Source of the DNA: Amphibalanus amphitrite
Lineage: Eukaryota; Arthropoda; Thecostraca; Balanomorpha; Balanidae
Assembly (NCBI RefSeq): GCF_019059575.1
Contig: NW_024881782.1
Location: 1-64,000 of the forward strand
DNA: 64,000 nt
Reading direction: 5' to 3'
Shown here: one piece after another, positions 1 to 23,962 of the stretch
Layout: every line of letters starts with the position of its first letter
Numbering within the stretch: the stretch's first letter is position 1
Position numbers and translations under genes: made by a program
The notes under the pieces: model-generated
Seen by the model: the letters and a program-made list of their open reading frames with translations, nothing else
Told to the model about the DNA's origin: nothing
Database searches by the model: none

Positions 1-593
1 AGACTGTCTCTAGGTGGTAGCCGTGTGCTTACGTCTCGATCCAATCGACAAGGTTGTTGTCTTGTGCAGGGCTTGCACGCTCCGTGCTGGCCCTTACACC
101 CAGAGCAGCTGCACGGTACTGGGTTACTGTATGCCTCACGACGAGTCGAATAGGGGCAATCTGGGGCATATTCATTACCGCTATGTGCCACCATCTCTTC
201 ACTCGCCATGTTCCACGTTTTCGGTATGGCGAAAGGCAGTTTGTAGGACTTTGTCCTAAATGGCTTTAGTGGACCTAGGTTGTCCTTTTGCCCTGCGTTT
301 AAGAGCCGACGTTGAAATGCGGTCCTGCGTTGACCTATGACATTAGCCTTCAGACCCTTGTTTACATAGGAATTTGACCCGTACGATGATAGGGTCTTTG
401 GCGCTGCCTTTGGTATATGACATGGACGTGTAGCCCTGCGTTTGACTTTGGGGTATATATTGTGGTCCCACATTTAACCTGTGGCCCTTGGCTTGACCTA
501 TCACGTTAACTCATGGCACTGCGTTTGACCTATGACGCCGACCTGCTGCCCTACATTTCACATATGTCGCTGACCTGCCTACTTTGCTTTCAG
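1..593 (+). other. Gprk1 intron (3' part) with degenerate tandem repeats
   Basis: This is intronic sequence before exon a. From about 280 to 580 it contains several imperfect copies of a repeat around gccctgcgtttgacctatgac, spaced roughly 50-60 bp. No gene is seen here. Confidence 0.6.
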
Positions 594-12508
<11,915 letters not shown>

Positions 12509-14120
12509 CGAAATTGGAGCGTATCAAGCGCAACGTGTGCTACGCGCCGGACGCCTGGTGCCGATTGTATGAACTAATACCTCTACCTGCGCTACTAGAT
12601 GGCGGGCACGGCGCTGCGCTCCTGTGGCGCGAGTGGAATGCTAGTCAGCGGGGAGGCGCTGGCGCCGCGCCGGGTCTTCAGTGTCGCGTTAGACGGACTC
12701 GAGGGTGCTGTCGTGTCGTACTTCGCCTACATTTTCTACTAGTCCCCACGGTGCCATTTCGCCCCCCGGACCGGCGTCGCTGCCGACCGGCTCGGGCGTG
12801 TTGACTTTTCTACTTGGTTTGTGTTCAAGTCTCTGCACACAGTCCCGATTCGTTTATATTCTGTGGGGCGGCGGCCCAGTCTCGTGCGAGTGAGGGAGTG
12901 CTGTGCTGCCGGCTGGCGCGTGCCTGTGATCGTGCGTGCGAGGCTGTAGGTTTCCGCGTGCGGGCGGCGCCCCGCGGCACGGACTGTGTAGTAGACCCGG
13001 CGTCGGACCAGCCGCTGGCTGCCGCGCGAGCCTGCCGGGGCGCCGCCGCGCCTCTCCGAGCGCCCCCAGTTTCAACCCGGATATACTCCACGCCTCTGAG
13101 ATTTCAGCTCTGTGTCGACCGCTCCCTGCCGTTTCAGTCCAGCGACGCCTGCCTGTGCTATCCGCGTTTTATAGGAAATTTATCATGCAATCGTTTTAAT
13201 CGATTCTGATTTGTTGACGAAGGATCGGGCTTCTGTGTGTGTATGTGCGAGTGTGAACGGAATGTGGTTGTTCCTCGGGGGTGTCCAGTAGCCTTTCTGC
13301 GCGGGCCGCACGTCCTCCCAGCGTGGCGGTGCTCCGATCTGGGCACTGGTGCAGGTCGCAGGTCACTGATGACCCTGACGGCACCGGTTTTATGGTCCGC
13401 GCGGGGCAGATCCTTGACGACCGGTGGTCGGCCGGCTATGCACCACACCGAACTGGGACGCAAAAGGCCTAGGGAGGACCCGCGCAGAGTGGAGCCCGCT
13501 GAGGCGCACCCTCGCGCAGTGTGCGCCTGTGTATGTGTCCGCGTGTGAGCGTCCTTTGTGTGCGTTTAGGGAGTGCGTGCGCCTAGGATCGTGAGCTACC
13601 TGGGAACTGTGTCTGTGTGGTTACTGTTCAGTGCGGTGGACCTCTGGCGGCGACGGCGCCACACTGCAGTTGGTCCGGCGGCCGGCAGATGTCAGGCGCG
13701 TCGGGCCGGCGCTCGCCCTCCTCCCTTCCTTCCCTTCTGTGTGTGTCGCCCGGCCGGCGCGGACGACGGACGCGGCGCTGGTCGCTCTGTTTTCTACGCG
13801 CCGCGGTGTGTCGGGGAGCGGCGCGTGCTCGCGCTCTCCCGGTACCCCGGCGGGGCGGACCGGCGCCGCCGCCCCGCCGCGCGCCTGGCCGGCCGTGGGC
13901 GCTATATACATGTGATACCGGTGCGCTGGTGTTTCGTTGTTGAGTTTGTACAGTGTACATTGAGGACTGCCGACCGGCCGGCCCGCGCCGACGGCTCGGT
14001 CGTCGGCGCGTGCGCACAACGTCCGTGAGTCCATTGTCGCTGACGTGTGAACATTATACATATACGTATATATAAGTATATCCGAATATTTCGTAATAAA
14101 ATGTTTCCGATGGCTTTGTG
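12509..14120 (+). other. Gprk1 3'UTR (inferred)
   Basis: GC-rich sequence after the TAG at 12506-12508 up to the first good polyadenylation signal (AATAAA, 14095-14100), which sits in AT-rich sequence followed by a T/G-rich stretch. Several open frames occur in this GC-rich tract, but none is recognisable and they overlap on both strands. It includes a CTCF-like core at 12592-12605. Confidence 0.55.
14095..14100 (+). terminator. Polyadenylation signal AATAAA, likely Gprk1
   Basis: AATAAA in an AT-rich context about 1.6 kb after the Gprk1 stop, followed within 30 bp by gctttgtgcttgtg (GU-rich downstream element). Confidence 0.6.
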
Positions 14121-16116
14121 CTTGTGACATGGGAAGGAGGGGGATTGTATTGTTTTTACGGGGAATGGCATCAGATTTGCAACAAAACAGACCTAGTAAG
14201 AAAACAGTCGAAATGTCGCGCACGCGATTTGGTATTGCCACAGCTTTTTGTGACGAGCAGTGTCCCGATGCGGGGTAGCAAATCTACTTATAATTGGTGG
14301 CAAGGGATCAAAATACACACTATACTGATCAGGTATAAACCCTTAAACCTCGGTGGCATTCTGCGAAGGTCAACAACGCCCTCTTATCTTGAGATCGAAG
14401 AAGTTTCAACATACTTGTGACACTTCGTGTCATCGCCAACACTCGTGTAGCTAGCCAACAGCGCGACCTATTGCAGCAACAGCCGACCCGTAACGATCTG
14501 TCGGTCGGTCTACACCACAGCTGCAGCGCTCGTTCGTAGAATCTGTGTCGACGGCCCAGAACTGGAACTCTGAATATGTCATCGATGTATCGATTATTGG
14601 ACCCGCTCTTGAACATGAATGCTGAATAGTCGGTCATGCTGTGTTGCAGTTTCCTGGACCGACTGGGGGAGACACAGTTGGTCATTTTTCGTTGCAAGAA
14701 TACATAGCACGACTTCTGATTAAAGTCAGATGAGTAAGCAAGTAATTTAACAGTCATATGTTTAGCTATGAGGAGACTGTGGAATGCCTGTCATATTCCC
14801 GCTTTGATTCGTCCATAGCTACGTAAGCAATACGGTGGGCGCTATAGTCACAACCGGTAGTTGATCTGGGTCACACCTAGTTGGCTCAGCTGCCGGCGTT
14901 GCAACCGTAACCGTTTACGTTCAGGGTAGACCGAGTTTTCTGGATAAACGTCGGAAGGCAGACGGACTCGGCGAAAGGCATTTCCGACATCATCTGGGGA
15001 GGGATTATGTGACTCATCTGTAAAACATGGCCGATGCGATAATGAGTCCATCGGCCTTCAGTTCGCTGGTATATCAGCCACCAGTCCGTGAAGCGTTTCT
15101 CCGAACCCAGTCGGCTTTATTCAATTTAGGACCGCACCGGTCGATGCTGAGGTCGAAGCTGAGGTACAATTTCAGTAACGATGCTGTGGAATACAGAATT
15201 ATTATCGACCTGTACAATAGCGAATGCCAATGAAACCTGGCATGTTTTGCTGCGATGCGAAGCTGGTAGACTAATTGCCGATATAAGCCATGTTGACGCT
15301 GGCTAAATAACAATGTTGGGTACGCTGCTCGAATTGTTAAATCTACTACGTCATTTTAACACCGCCTATCACAAAGATTCGATAAATGTCGCTTTTGCGC
15401 GGCTCCACGGCCTTTCCACATTCCTCAGCCCGAGGTTCCTGGAAGCGTCGGGCCGCCACTACATCTAGTGTGTATTCTTTGTTAATGACTGAGTGGGCGC
15501 CGGGCCGGACAGGGCCGGGCCAGGTGTCGGCATGGTTCACCGGTCACCACTGTGCCATCGATCCGTGTGTGTATGTCTGTCTGTCTGTGTGTCAGGAATC
15601 CAGCGTGGTCCATCACCGTGGTAACGCGCCGTGACAGTGGCGCAGTGGCGGCCCCGGGCACCGGTTCGAGGCACACGGCGGTGGTGTTAGTGCTGGAGCT
15701 GGACTGCTGCTGGTGAAGGTGGTGCTTGTGAATGTGATACCAGGTGAGGCAGTGGTGCTAGACGCTGGTGGAGTAACGAATGAACGGTGAAGTCACTCGG
15801 ACAACGAAAAGTGCGTGAAGAATATAAAAGTGATATGGGAGACTGGTGATAGGTGAGCACTGAGAAGCTTACAGAAAACTGATAGCTCGTCCACTGCCTA
15901 CATCGACTACCAGCCATTTCGGGCACACCCCGCACGCCGCCGTACCGGCCGCCTCGCCCGTCGGCGCTACCCCCGATCTCAGTCGCCACTCAGCCCTTCA
16001 ACATCACCCGCTCCGTGATCATCGTCGCCAGCGACCGGTCACGTCCCCCCGGGGTCTACAAAGCCGCAGTGCCCCGCCTTCCGCCGCTGGACCGCTCGGT
16101 CCGCAGTCCTCCCACC
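14121..16116 (+). other. Intergenic region and probable rhomboid 5'UTR/promoter
   Basis: No coding sequence recognised. The frame of the rhomboid gene is closed by TGA TAG at 15874-15879, then open without an ATG until 16117. A donor-like AG|GTGAGC at 15851 and acceptor-like tctcag/ctcag at about 15982-15992 could belong to a 5'UTR intron. Confidence 0.4.
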
Positions 16117-16971
16117 ATGGGGGAGGGCGGTCGAGCGAGGGTAGACTCTGAGCTTAGTGAGGGCACCTGTCGGGGCGACAAGGGCCTCCTCAACACCGCC
16201 TGCAAAAGTGTGGTGCCGCGCAGCCGGCGGCCGCCCACGTATCTCCGTCAGTATGACTGCCGTCCTCCTCCTATCGTAATCCCGCTCCTTTCTACCATTC
16301 AGCTGGTTCTGTTCATCTACGACGGGGTGCGGCTCGGCGGTATCACCGCCAGCGGCCCGGTGGATCCCGAGTCGCCGCTCATCTACAGCCCGTACCGGCG
16401 CCGTGAGGTGTGGCGCCTCCTCACCTACATGCTGGTCCACGTCGGCTGGGTGCACATCGTCTACAACCTGATCGTCCAGTTACTGGTCGGCCTGCCGTTG
16501 GAGCTGGTCCACAAGTGGTGGCGCGTCGGCATCGTCTACCTCTGCGGCGTGCTGGCCGGCTCCCTGGCCACGTCTGTACTCGACCCGCGCGTGTTCCTGG
16601 CCGGCGCCTCGGGCGGGGTGTACGCGCTGCTCACTGCCCACCTGGCCGACCTGGTCCTCAACTGGGCGGAGATGGAGTTTGCCTTCGTACGGCTTGGTAT
16701 TCTTCTACTGCTGGCTGGTACGGATGTCGGAGTGGCTATCTACAATCGCTACGGCACCGAGACGGGCAACAAGGTGGCGTATACGGCCCACCTGGCGGGA
16801 GCGCTGGCCGGTCTGCTCATGGGTCACGTGGCGCTGCGTAACCTGCGCCTACTGCGCTGGGAGCGCGTGCTCTGGTGGGTGTCGCTCGTCACCTATCTGC
16901 TGCTCGTGCTTGTAATGGTGGTGTTCAATGCGGCCGCACCGGAAGGCTATTTTCCACCGCAGGATGTCTGA
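16117..16971 (+). CDS. rho: Rhomboid-family intramembrane serine protease
   Basis: A 284-residue protein from ATG 16117, chosen because it is the first in-frame ATG and has a strong context (cccaccATGG). An in-frame stop lies at 15874-15879. Rhomboids cleave membrane proteins within their transmembrane segments; Drosophila Rhomboid activates EGF-receptor ligands such as Spitz in the secretory pathway. Visible: cytosolic N-terminus; TM1 about residues 50-68; the L1-loop WR motif (W99, R100); H108, H113 and N117 in TM2; catalytic Ser165 in GASGG (163-167); and the partner His225 in TM6 (AHLAGALAG). A seventh hydrophobic helix follows at about 252-271, the eukaryotic 6+1 layout. The catalytic dyad is intact. 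The whole protein lies in one exon, unusual for this family. It is closest by eye to the Drosophila Rho-1/RHBDL2 group; the exact paralogue is uncertain. Confidence 0.93.
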   Translation: MGEGGRARVDSELSEGTCRGDKGLLNTACKSVVPRSRRPPTYLRQYDCRPPPIVIPLLSTIQLVLFIYDGVRLGGITASGPVDPESPLIYSPYRRREVWRLLTYMLVHVGWVHIVYNLIVQLLVGLPLELVHKWWRVGIVYLCGVLAGSLATSVLDPRVFLAGASGGVYALLTAHLADLVLNWAEMEFAFVRLGILLLLAGTDVGVAIYNRYGTETGNKVAYTAHLAGALAGLLMGHVALRNLRLLRWERVLWWVSLVTYLLLVLVMVVFNAAAPEGYFPPQDV

Positions 16972-17764
16972 GGAGACTGTGCGCGATGGATGGAGAGAAA
17001 GAAGACGCCGTGTGACGGTGGATAGAATGAAGACAGTGATGTAACGGTTTAACGAGAAATCCATAAAAGTGGTGAGGAGTCATGAGTTACATAAAATAAG
17101 CTGGATGGTTCTCTGCTAGGGTCGTCGAAGTGATCCGAATACCTGGCTTTCAGCACCGCGAGGATAAGAATAGATGTAGGATATGTGGAATCAATGAGGA
17201 AGATGCGAGAGGATGACGATACTCGTGAATCGTGAGATCAGATGCAAGCGTCTAGTTGTGAATGCAGCGTGAGAGTTTTAAAATTGTGAGCAGAGGCATG
17301 TGCGCACAAAGAGCTTGTTGCTGCCCTAGCTGAAAGTGCCGGAAAATATGACGCGTTTGAGGTTCGCGTTTATGGCTGAGCATTGATGAAGCATTGTGTG
17401 GATGTTTAAATTCTATGCGGCTTTCCCATAGGGGATTATCTCTGGATATTGTAATCGTATCGTTATGAAATGCTTGCAATCAGTGTATATTTATTCGTCG
17501 AACCGCAACAAACCATTGCCCAACGCCCAATTCTGCTCTACGAATTTCCACATCGTATATAGGTACCAGAAATACTCACAGCTGTAGGCTCAAAGAGAAT
17601 CCAGGCAGCATTTCCGAAAGATTTTATTGAGTTTCTGTGCTGCTGATTCTCCCTGTGCCGATGTCATTGAGACAAGAGTTGCTGCAGCCCATGCATATGG
17701 CTCATGGTAGTTAGATAATTAGTATGTCGCGTCGGGAAAATCACGTGTATAACAAGTGTGTAGC

Positions 17765-17903
17765 TATATTATGTAAGATATATACACCAAAACCACCCAA
17801 CATTTCGTGTTATTCACTTTTTCAAGGGTGATATCACCCCTTGAAAAAAAGTGAATAACACGAAACGTTTGGTGGTTTTGGTGTTTTTATCTTACATCAT
17901 ATA
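17765..17903. repeat. Long near-perfect palindrome (foldback)
   Basis: The two ~65-bp arms meet at the centre tgatatca. The left arm carries ccaaaaccaccc and cgtgttattcactttttcaa; the right arm carries their complements with only a few mismatches (for example aacattt against aaacgtttgg) and short indels. Outer ends are tatattatgtaagat and atcttacatcatata. There is effectively no loop. It resembles a small foldback MITE; no coding potential. Confidence 0.93.
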
Positions 17904-18471
17904 CGAATTAATTTGTCTGATTCAAATAATCAAGTGTGTAGCAAATGATGTGCATTACTGCTATCACCGTCCATCAGTGTCGTCTTGTGAACAAATACGC
18001 ACCGCTGCGCTGGGGCGTAAGCTTTGTGACTTGGATGCCTGTGTAAAAAATCACGTCATAAAAAATACATATTTTGCTACACCGAGGTTCATTGATAGTG
18101 TATCTTTATGCTTCCTTACGTTGCTTTTTATGAATTGTAATGCTGCTGCTGAAGGTCAATGATTATCTGCGATTTTCACGGAAATTCGCTACCAATAGAG
18201 AAATCAGATTCTCACACATTCAGACTCGTCCGTCGACGGTTAGATTCATAGTCAAGACGGACGGCAAGCGTTCCAAACATCCGGTCGTTTATTGAAGGCT
18301 TATCGTGGAAAGGAGCTTTGGGCACTTAGGTACTGCTAAAATTGTGTTTGGTTTCCTGTCCCATTTGATGGCAAAAAAGACTTCATGAATGCGCTTTTAT
18401 TCACAATCCTCCCTAAAAAGCATCGCTCCGTAGGTACTTTGCCCTCTGCCAACCCCAAGCGTATTGCGAGA

Positions 18472-19130
18472 GAGCGCGCCCCGTTGGCTCAGGCTGTGCG
18501 GGACAGTATAACTTCAGGCGTTTCGCCTGCTGCCATCTAGCGGCAGAAAGATAACCTGACGCTTCCGGCTGCTCTGTGTTCTCCCACCGGCACTACATGG
18601 TAACACTACCGAACCACCTCTGGGTGTAAAACAAAATGGCTACTCAAGTTCATTCATGGGTGGCGAGTGCGATGCATTTGAAATAAATAACTTTTAGGTA
18701 TTTCTATGTAGTCACCATCATCGTAAATTAAGAGCGCCATTTCGTGTTGCAGCATTGATACGAGTTATCAACAGAACCCAGTGGGACGATTTTCGTATAC
18801 CTATCAATTAGGTATAACTGGAGCAATGATTTTCTGCAGCCACTTGCCTCTCGTCTGTTAATAATTAGGTAAGTACCTATAAAGGCCGTAAATTGAGTCG
18901 CACATTGGCAGACATAATTGAGAAACATTTCTTACCAAAATGGCGTATTCAGCTGCTTTGGACTCGCCATTCAGATGTCGTTCCGTATTTCAGCATATTC
19001 TGACATCGGGCAAACAGACAGCACGCAACAGCCGGCGGCGTGTGAACTTATATTGCTGCCGCTAGATGGCAGCAGGCAAAACGCCTGAAGTTATACTGTA
19101 CCGCAGCACCCGGACAAACTGGGGAGCGTT
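18472..19130. mobile_element. Inverted-repeat (MITE-like) element with CTCF-like cores
   Basis: 18499-18548 and 19053-19103 are inverted copies with about 90% identity, both containing cagtataacttcaggcg and tgctgccatctagcggcag (or complements). Weaker inverted similarity continues outward for about 25-30 bp, with ends near 18472 and 19130. No transposase frame lies between. Target-site duplications were not resolved. Confidence 0.75.
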
Positions 19131-20392
19131 CTTTCAGGTTACGGTCGGCCTGTTCTGGGACACGAATGGTAAAAATACTGCCCGGGCCCGGAGTTTGGTT
19201 TGTCTGGAGCGGAAAAAGGGTGCGGAGCTTTGCAGTTTGTGGTGGATAAAGGGCTGCTGTAGCGCCTTCAATGACTTTGAATGCACCGTCAATGGGAATA
19301 TAGCACGTAGAATAAAATGAGCACTGCCTTACGAAAATTGTACCTACAAGTCGAATGCAATAGAGGTGTAGGTACACGGCCTTCCACAAGCATATTTACG
19401 TAACCATGACCTGGGATATTTTCTTTCATACATTTTCTTTCATATTTTCTTTCGACAACTGTATAAAACGAAAATATAAAATACCAGAAGGAAAGAAGGT
19501 TGTCACTCATCCTATAGCAGACTCATTCCTAGCGTGTCCCCCATGTCCGGGTAAGTAAGATGATACCAGCTGACGGAGCCCCATGCCCATACATGCAGGG
19601 CAGCCGTCTTTCGGCCTGAGCTCGGCCTGAGTCAGCATCCATGGCAGCGATGCGACCCGAGAACGCTAGACGGCCGATAGAGTTCCAATAGCAACACTCG
19701 TCCGTCATTGGAACTTTGAATTATGGTTCAAGAACGTTCCCCGTGGGGAGTAAGGTATCATTAGGCAATTATACATAGTTTAAAATATGGATAAAAACTA
19801 CAGAGAGCAATGGGGAAGAAGCAAAAAGTGAGTAAAGATATGTGCGAAAACGATCGGTCCAGTACATAAATAATTATTATTATTTCAGGAGGGGGTGCCA
19901 ATAAGTTTGAAAACATCCAGGCCAAGTAAAAACCAGCATGTATAATTATCTCATTCACGATGTCATTCACGCCAATCTAAGCGGCCTGAATTATTTCAAA
20001 GATATTCTAGCATGACTGAAATGCGTGCAGGTGCTTTAGGTACCTATTTGTACATCGCTCAAATCAGTTGTTGATATTAAAAGAAATGTTTTGCTAAAAC
20101 CATCAGTACCTAATTACATCAGTCGAAAATGTATTTACCAACACAACTACGGGCCGGACATGACCACAGGGTCAACGACAACATTCTTGCGCCTGTGATC
20201 CGATTAGCTTATTGCACACAGGACACTTGCAAAAGGTTTATGAAAGTTGCTCCCAAAAGCAATCTGCTTAGAACGTCACTACACAGAAAACAATGATGGT
20301 CAACACTCACAAATCTGCGGCATCGAACTCACAACCTAATTTCCAGCAAGAGAAAGCACCCCATAAACTCCCCAAACAGACCAAGACGTTGC

Positions 20393-20826
20393 ATGCAAGC
20401 AGCTGTCACATTTACACATGGGCGAAACCGTCAGCCACCGGCCACCGTGGGTTCGGCGTTACGTAAGCAGCGTCTCAGCTGCAGTGACCACTCACTGGCC
20501 GCTCCATCTGCGACAGACCGAGAGCGGACGCCGGATGTTTGGCCGCCAGATCCGATTGTAAGAAGCACCGAACACGAACGGGCGCTCCGCGGATCGGCGG
20601 CCGGCCGGCCGGCCGGCTCGGTGCGGGGGGCACACGTGCTTGAACGGTAGCCGGCAGCGGGGCGGTGAACGAGATGTGATAAACGCGTCATTCGGTGACG
20701 GGCTGGCGCGGCGGGCGGTGGCGGCAAGAGACGTGCCAGAGGACCGAGGACTCGAGGATCCGAGGAACGACAGGACGACTGGAGGAGGAACGGAGGACTA
20801 TCAGCGACTCTTGGTGCAGAGGAAAG
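20393..20826 (+). other. Candidate 5' noncoding exon of the homeobox gene
   Basis: A GC-rich, purine-rich block ending in GGAAAG|GTGAGG (donor GT at 20827). It lies upstream of the homeobox coding exon, which itself begins directly after an acceptor, so at least one upstream exon must exist. The in-frame ATGs here are followed quickly by stops, so it would be untranslated. This is inference only. Confidence 0.3.
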
Positions 20827-23716
20827 GTGAGGAGGCCAATGCATGTAGTTAATTAAGTAATAATGAACTGTGAGCAATTATCAATTAATGATAATTCACT
20901 TAATTAACGTTCTTGTGAAAATGATCAACGTTTTCTTCATATGGCGCCGCGGCTTTATGTGACTCTTAGAAACGGTAATCATATTCATTGGTTGTTTACT
21001 GAACGAGCGTGTCTATATGTGAGCATTGAGCACCTTTGTTAATTTTCAATCACTCGAAGTGTATGACTATTGACTAACTGGGTTGCTTGATGATTTATTT
21101 GGTTGACATCTGAAGCACCGTGTAGTATAATCATTTCTCCACCAACCATTTGCGTCCTGTTGCAAATGCTTGAAACAGTTGTGCATTCAGTACACGTGCA
21201 AAACACCGTCATCACTCAGCGGGATAGACTTACTGCGGGAGCGTCCTGTGTAGTGGCGCTAGGTAGGTAATGCCTTTCAGGAACACTTATTATAGGCTAT
21301 AGTGAGTTACCATTAGGTATCTACCCAAGGCGTTTCCGCATAAAAAAGAACTGTTTCCATCTACCCTAACGTCGAATTCTCAGAGCATCCCATCGCATCC
21401 CAGTCTATTCTTTGGTTGTATCTATTCATACGATGATGACGTGGATTAAAATATCCGGTTTCTGGAACAAATCACCCTCGGCAATAACTCTCAAGGACCC
21501 ATGAATATCGAAGCTAACTTATAATTGGACAAAAGACGTTTTATTGTATTTTTATGAGCAGCTGCAGCGTTCTAAATCTTCGCTGGCGGACGAACCGCAA
21601 ATTTCTCTGGTCGGGCCAGCTGCACTGTGATATATGCGAGCTCGTCAGGGTCGTCATTTATGTGCCATCATCGCTGTAAGCATGGCGCTATTGCAGCCAG
21701 CAAACAGGCTGGCCTAGACATTCCGCGCAATTAGATACTCCAGAGACAGTTTTCACCATTCTCTGAGCACGGATAACCAGTAACTGCTCCATAACGAGTC
21801 GGAACTTCCCTCAGAGATATCTGAACATGTTTTGGTGCGCGTCCGGTACGAGAGGACATTGGAAGGGTGCAAAATACAAAGTATCCAAAGTGTGAGGTTA
21901 CGTATTGTACAATTAGCGCTCTTTTGGACAGTATTTTGTAATTTTTAGGACATGTGTAAGCTGGCTTGTTTCCGAAGCACGGGCACACAACCGCGCAAAG
22001 CAAACTGGTTAGCACTGTAGTTAGGAAAGCGCGGGATCACTGCATGTTCTCTACCCGCACATGGCTTCTGCCAACGTCCTGAAACTCAAGCCGCATTTAA
22101 TTTTGTTTATTTGCCTCAAGGATTCCATAACATGATTTAGCATCAGGTCAATCGGATGCAACTTGAACGGCGATGCATCATGTAAATACGGAGCGATTTA
22201 GGTTTCTCTGCCCTACCAGCTGACCGTGCAGATGCCTCCAAACGTGCATGCCAAATGACGCACACAGCTACGACTGTAAAAGGAAATGCACCACTAAAGT
22301 AAACAGCAGCTTGTTACAACTCAATCACAGCCAACTGATAGTGATCACAACTAAAAACAAACTGTACTCTCTGCTGGACCGAAAAGGGAAGTCAAACCAG
22401 TTCTGTTTTGGGTCAGGTGAGAAGGTGTTCTTGAACAAAGACACATCCGCATACGCAACATGCATATTGCATACTGTCTTCCACTGATTCATAACAGAGG
22501 CTACACGGATACTTCAGAAGCTTGCATCAAGCGTAAAGCGCAATACATTTGGCAATCCGAGCTATTACGGAAATGATCGCCATCGAACCTCCACTAGACA
22601 CGATAATAAACGGGGAACGACGTAATTTGAAGGCACCGACTCCGCTGACAGATTAGGATTTGGATCAGTAAGCGGCCTACTTTCGCCATCGCCTCTGAGA
22701 TTTCCAGAGATGTCATGAGCCAGTCACCACTCTATAAAAGACTCCCAGAACGTAGCGTCGTAATTCGTAATAACGGCCCATATTAGCTGACGTGGGAATC
22801 ACAACTGAGTCACGGTACAGGAAACGTGTGGCCAGCCTCTGTAGGCCGATCGAGCTAAACTGGTCTGCGGACCGCAGTAGGTACGCAGTCGGACCAACAT
22901 TCCCCGAATTCCTGCGCTCACTTAAAATATTTCACCTCGTGGCATGAGACATTATGCCACCGAGTAAAGGCATTTCGTATCATAACGGTGTGCTAACAAC
23001 TCGTGGTTCAGCGAAAACTTCCTTCACTAAGCTCGGAAAAATGGCCTGCCAACACCGCCCTGGCTGAGCGAATTATACCGCCGGCCTCGCGGTCTCAACT
23101 CCCAGTCCGACGTCATTGCATGCAAGATCAGCCGGCACCGTGGTCAATGAACTTAACGCTTTAGAATTCCTTGATGGGATCGCGGCGGCGCCAATTATCA
23201 TTTGAAAGTAACGATGAAGCTGGCGGCGAAAGCTGGCGCTGTGACGCTAAGCGCCAGTCACGGAGCACGCTGATGGCTCTGCCGAGCGCCGACATGGCAC
23301 AGCCACGTCGTTTAACACCTTATAAATAGAATCACTTCACGGGGTGTTAACTGCTGATGGCAGAATTGGGAAAGATTCGGTGAGAGGTGAGAGGACATTT
23401 GTTGCATGAGAAAATATTGTAGGTAGAGGGTCAGATAATGATACACGAATACAAATAATGAGGAACGTGAAAATTGCGTCGCACCAATAATTAAATAATT
23501 CGTTCAGCCTCGTTCGATCTTCATGAGGAGAAAACCAACTGATGCCATTATCCCGGCCGGACGACGGAGCCCCAGGTCACGTGACTGGGCCATTATTACG
23601 CCTGAGTGAACGGGAACTTATCACGTGACCGTTCACTAAGCGGGATCAAGGATGACTTGGTTGTGCCGCCCTATGGGCAGCTAATGGGCGGTGACCGATG
23701 GTCGAATTACGACCAC

Positions 23717-23740
23717 GGAGAGAGAGAAAGAGGGAGAGAG

Positions 23741-23775
<35 letters not shown>

Positions 23776-23799
23776 AGACACAGTGAGAGGAAGAGACGC

Positions 23800-23857
<58 letters not shown>

Positions 23858-23877
23858 GCAGGGAGAGAGAGAGACGC

Positions 23878-23955
<78 letters not shown>
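23717..23955. repeat. (GA)n microsatellite
   Basis: GA runs interrupted by gagacgcaggga units. It gives spurious Arg-Glu or Leu-Ser reading frames on both strands. Confidence 0.95.

Positions 23956-23962
<7 letters not shown>

Larger units (their letters stand above)
16972..20392. other. Intergenic: rhomboid 3' flank and inverted-repeat elements
   Basis: No gene recognised. The region contains a foldback palindrome (17765-17903) and an inverted-repeat element (about 18472-19130). The rest is moderately AT-rich unique sequence. Confidence 0.6.

Noticed and set aside
17851-18162. 103-codon frame starting inside the palindrome
   Set aside because: No recognisable domain; its start is part of the foldback repeat.
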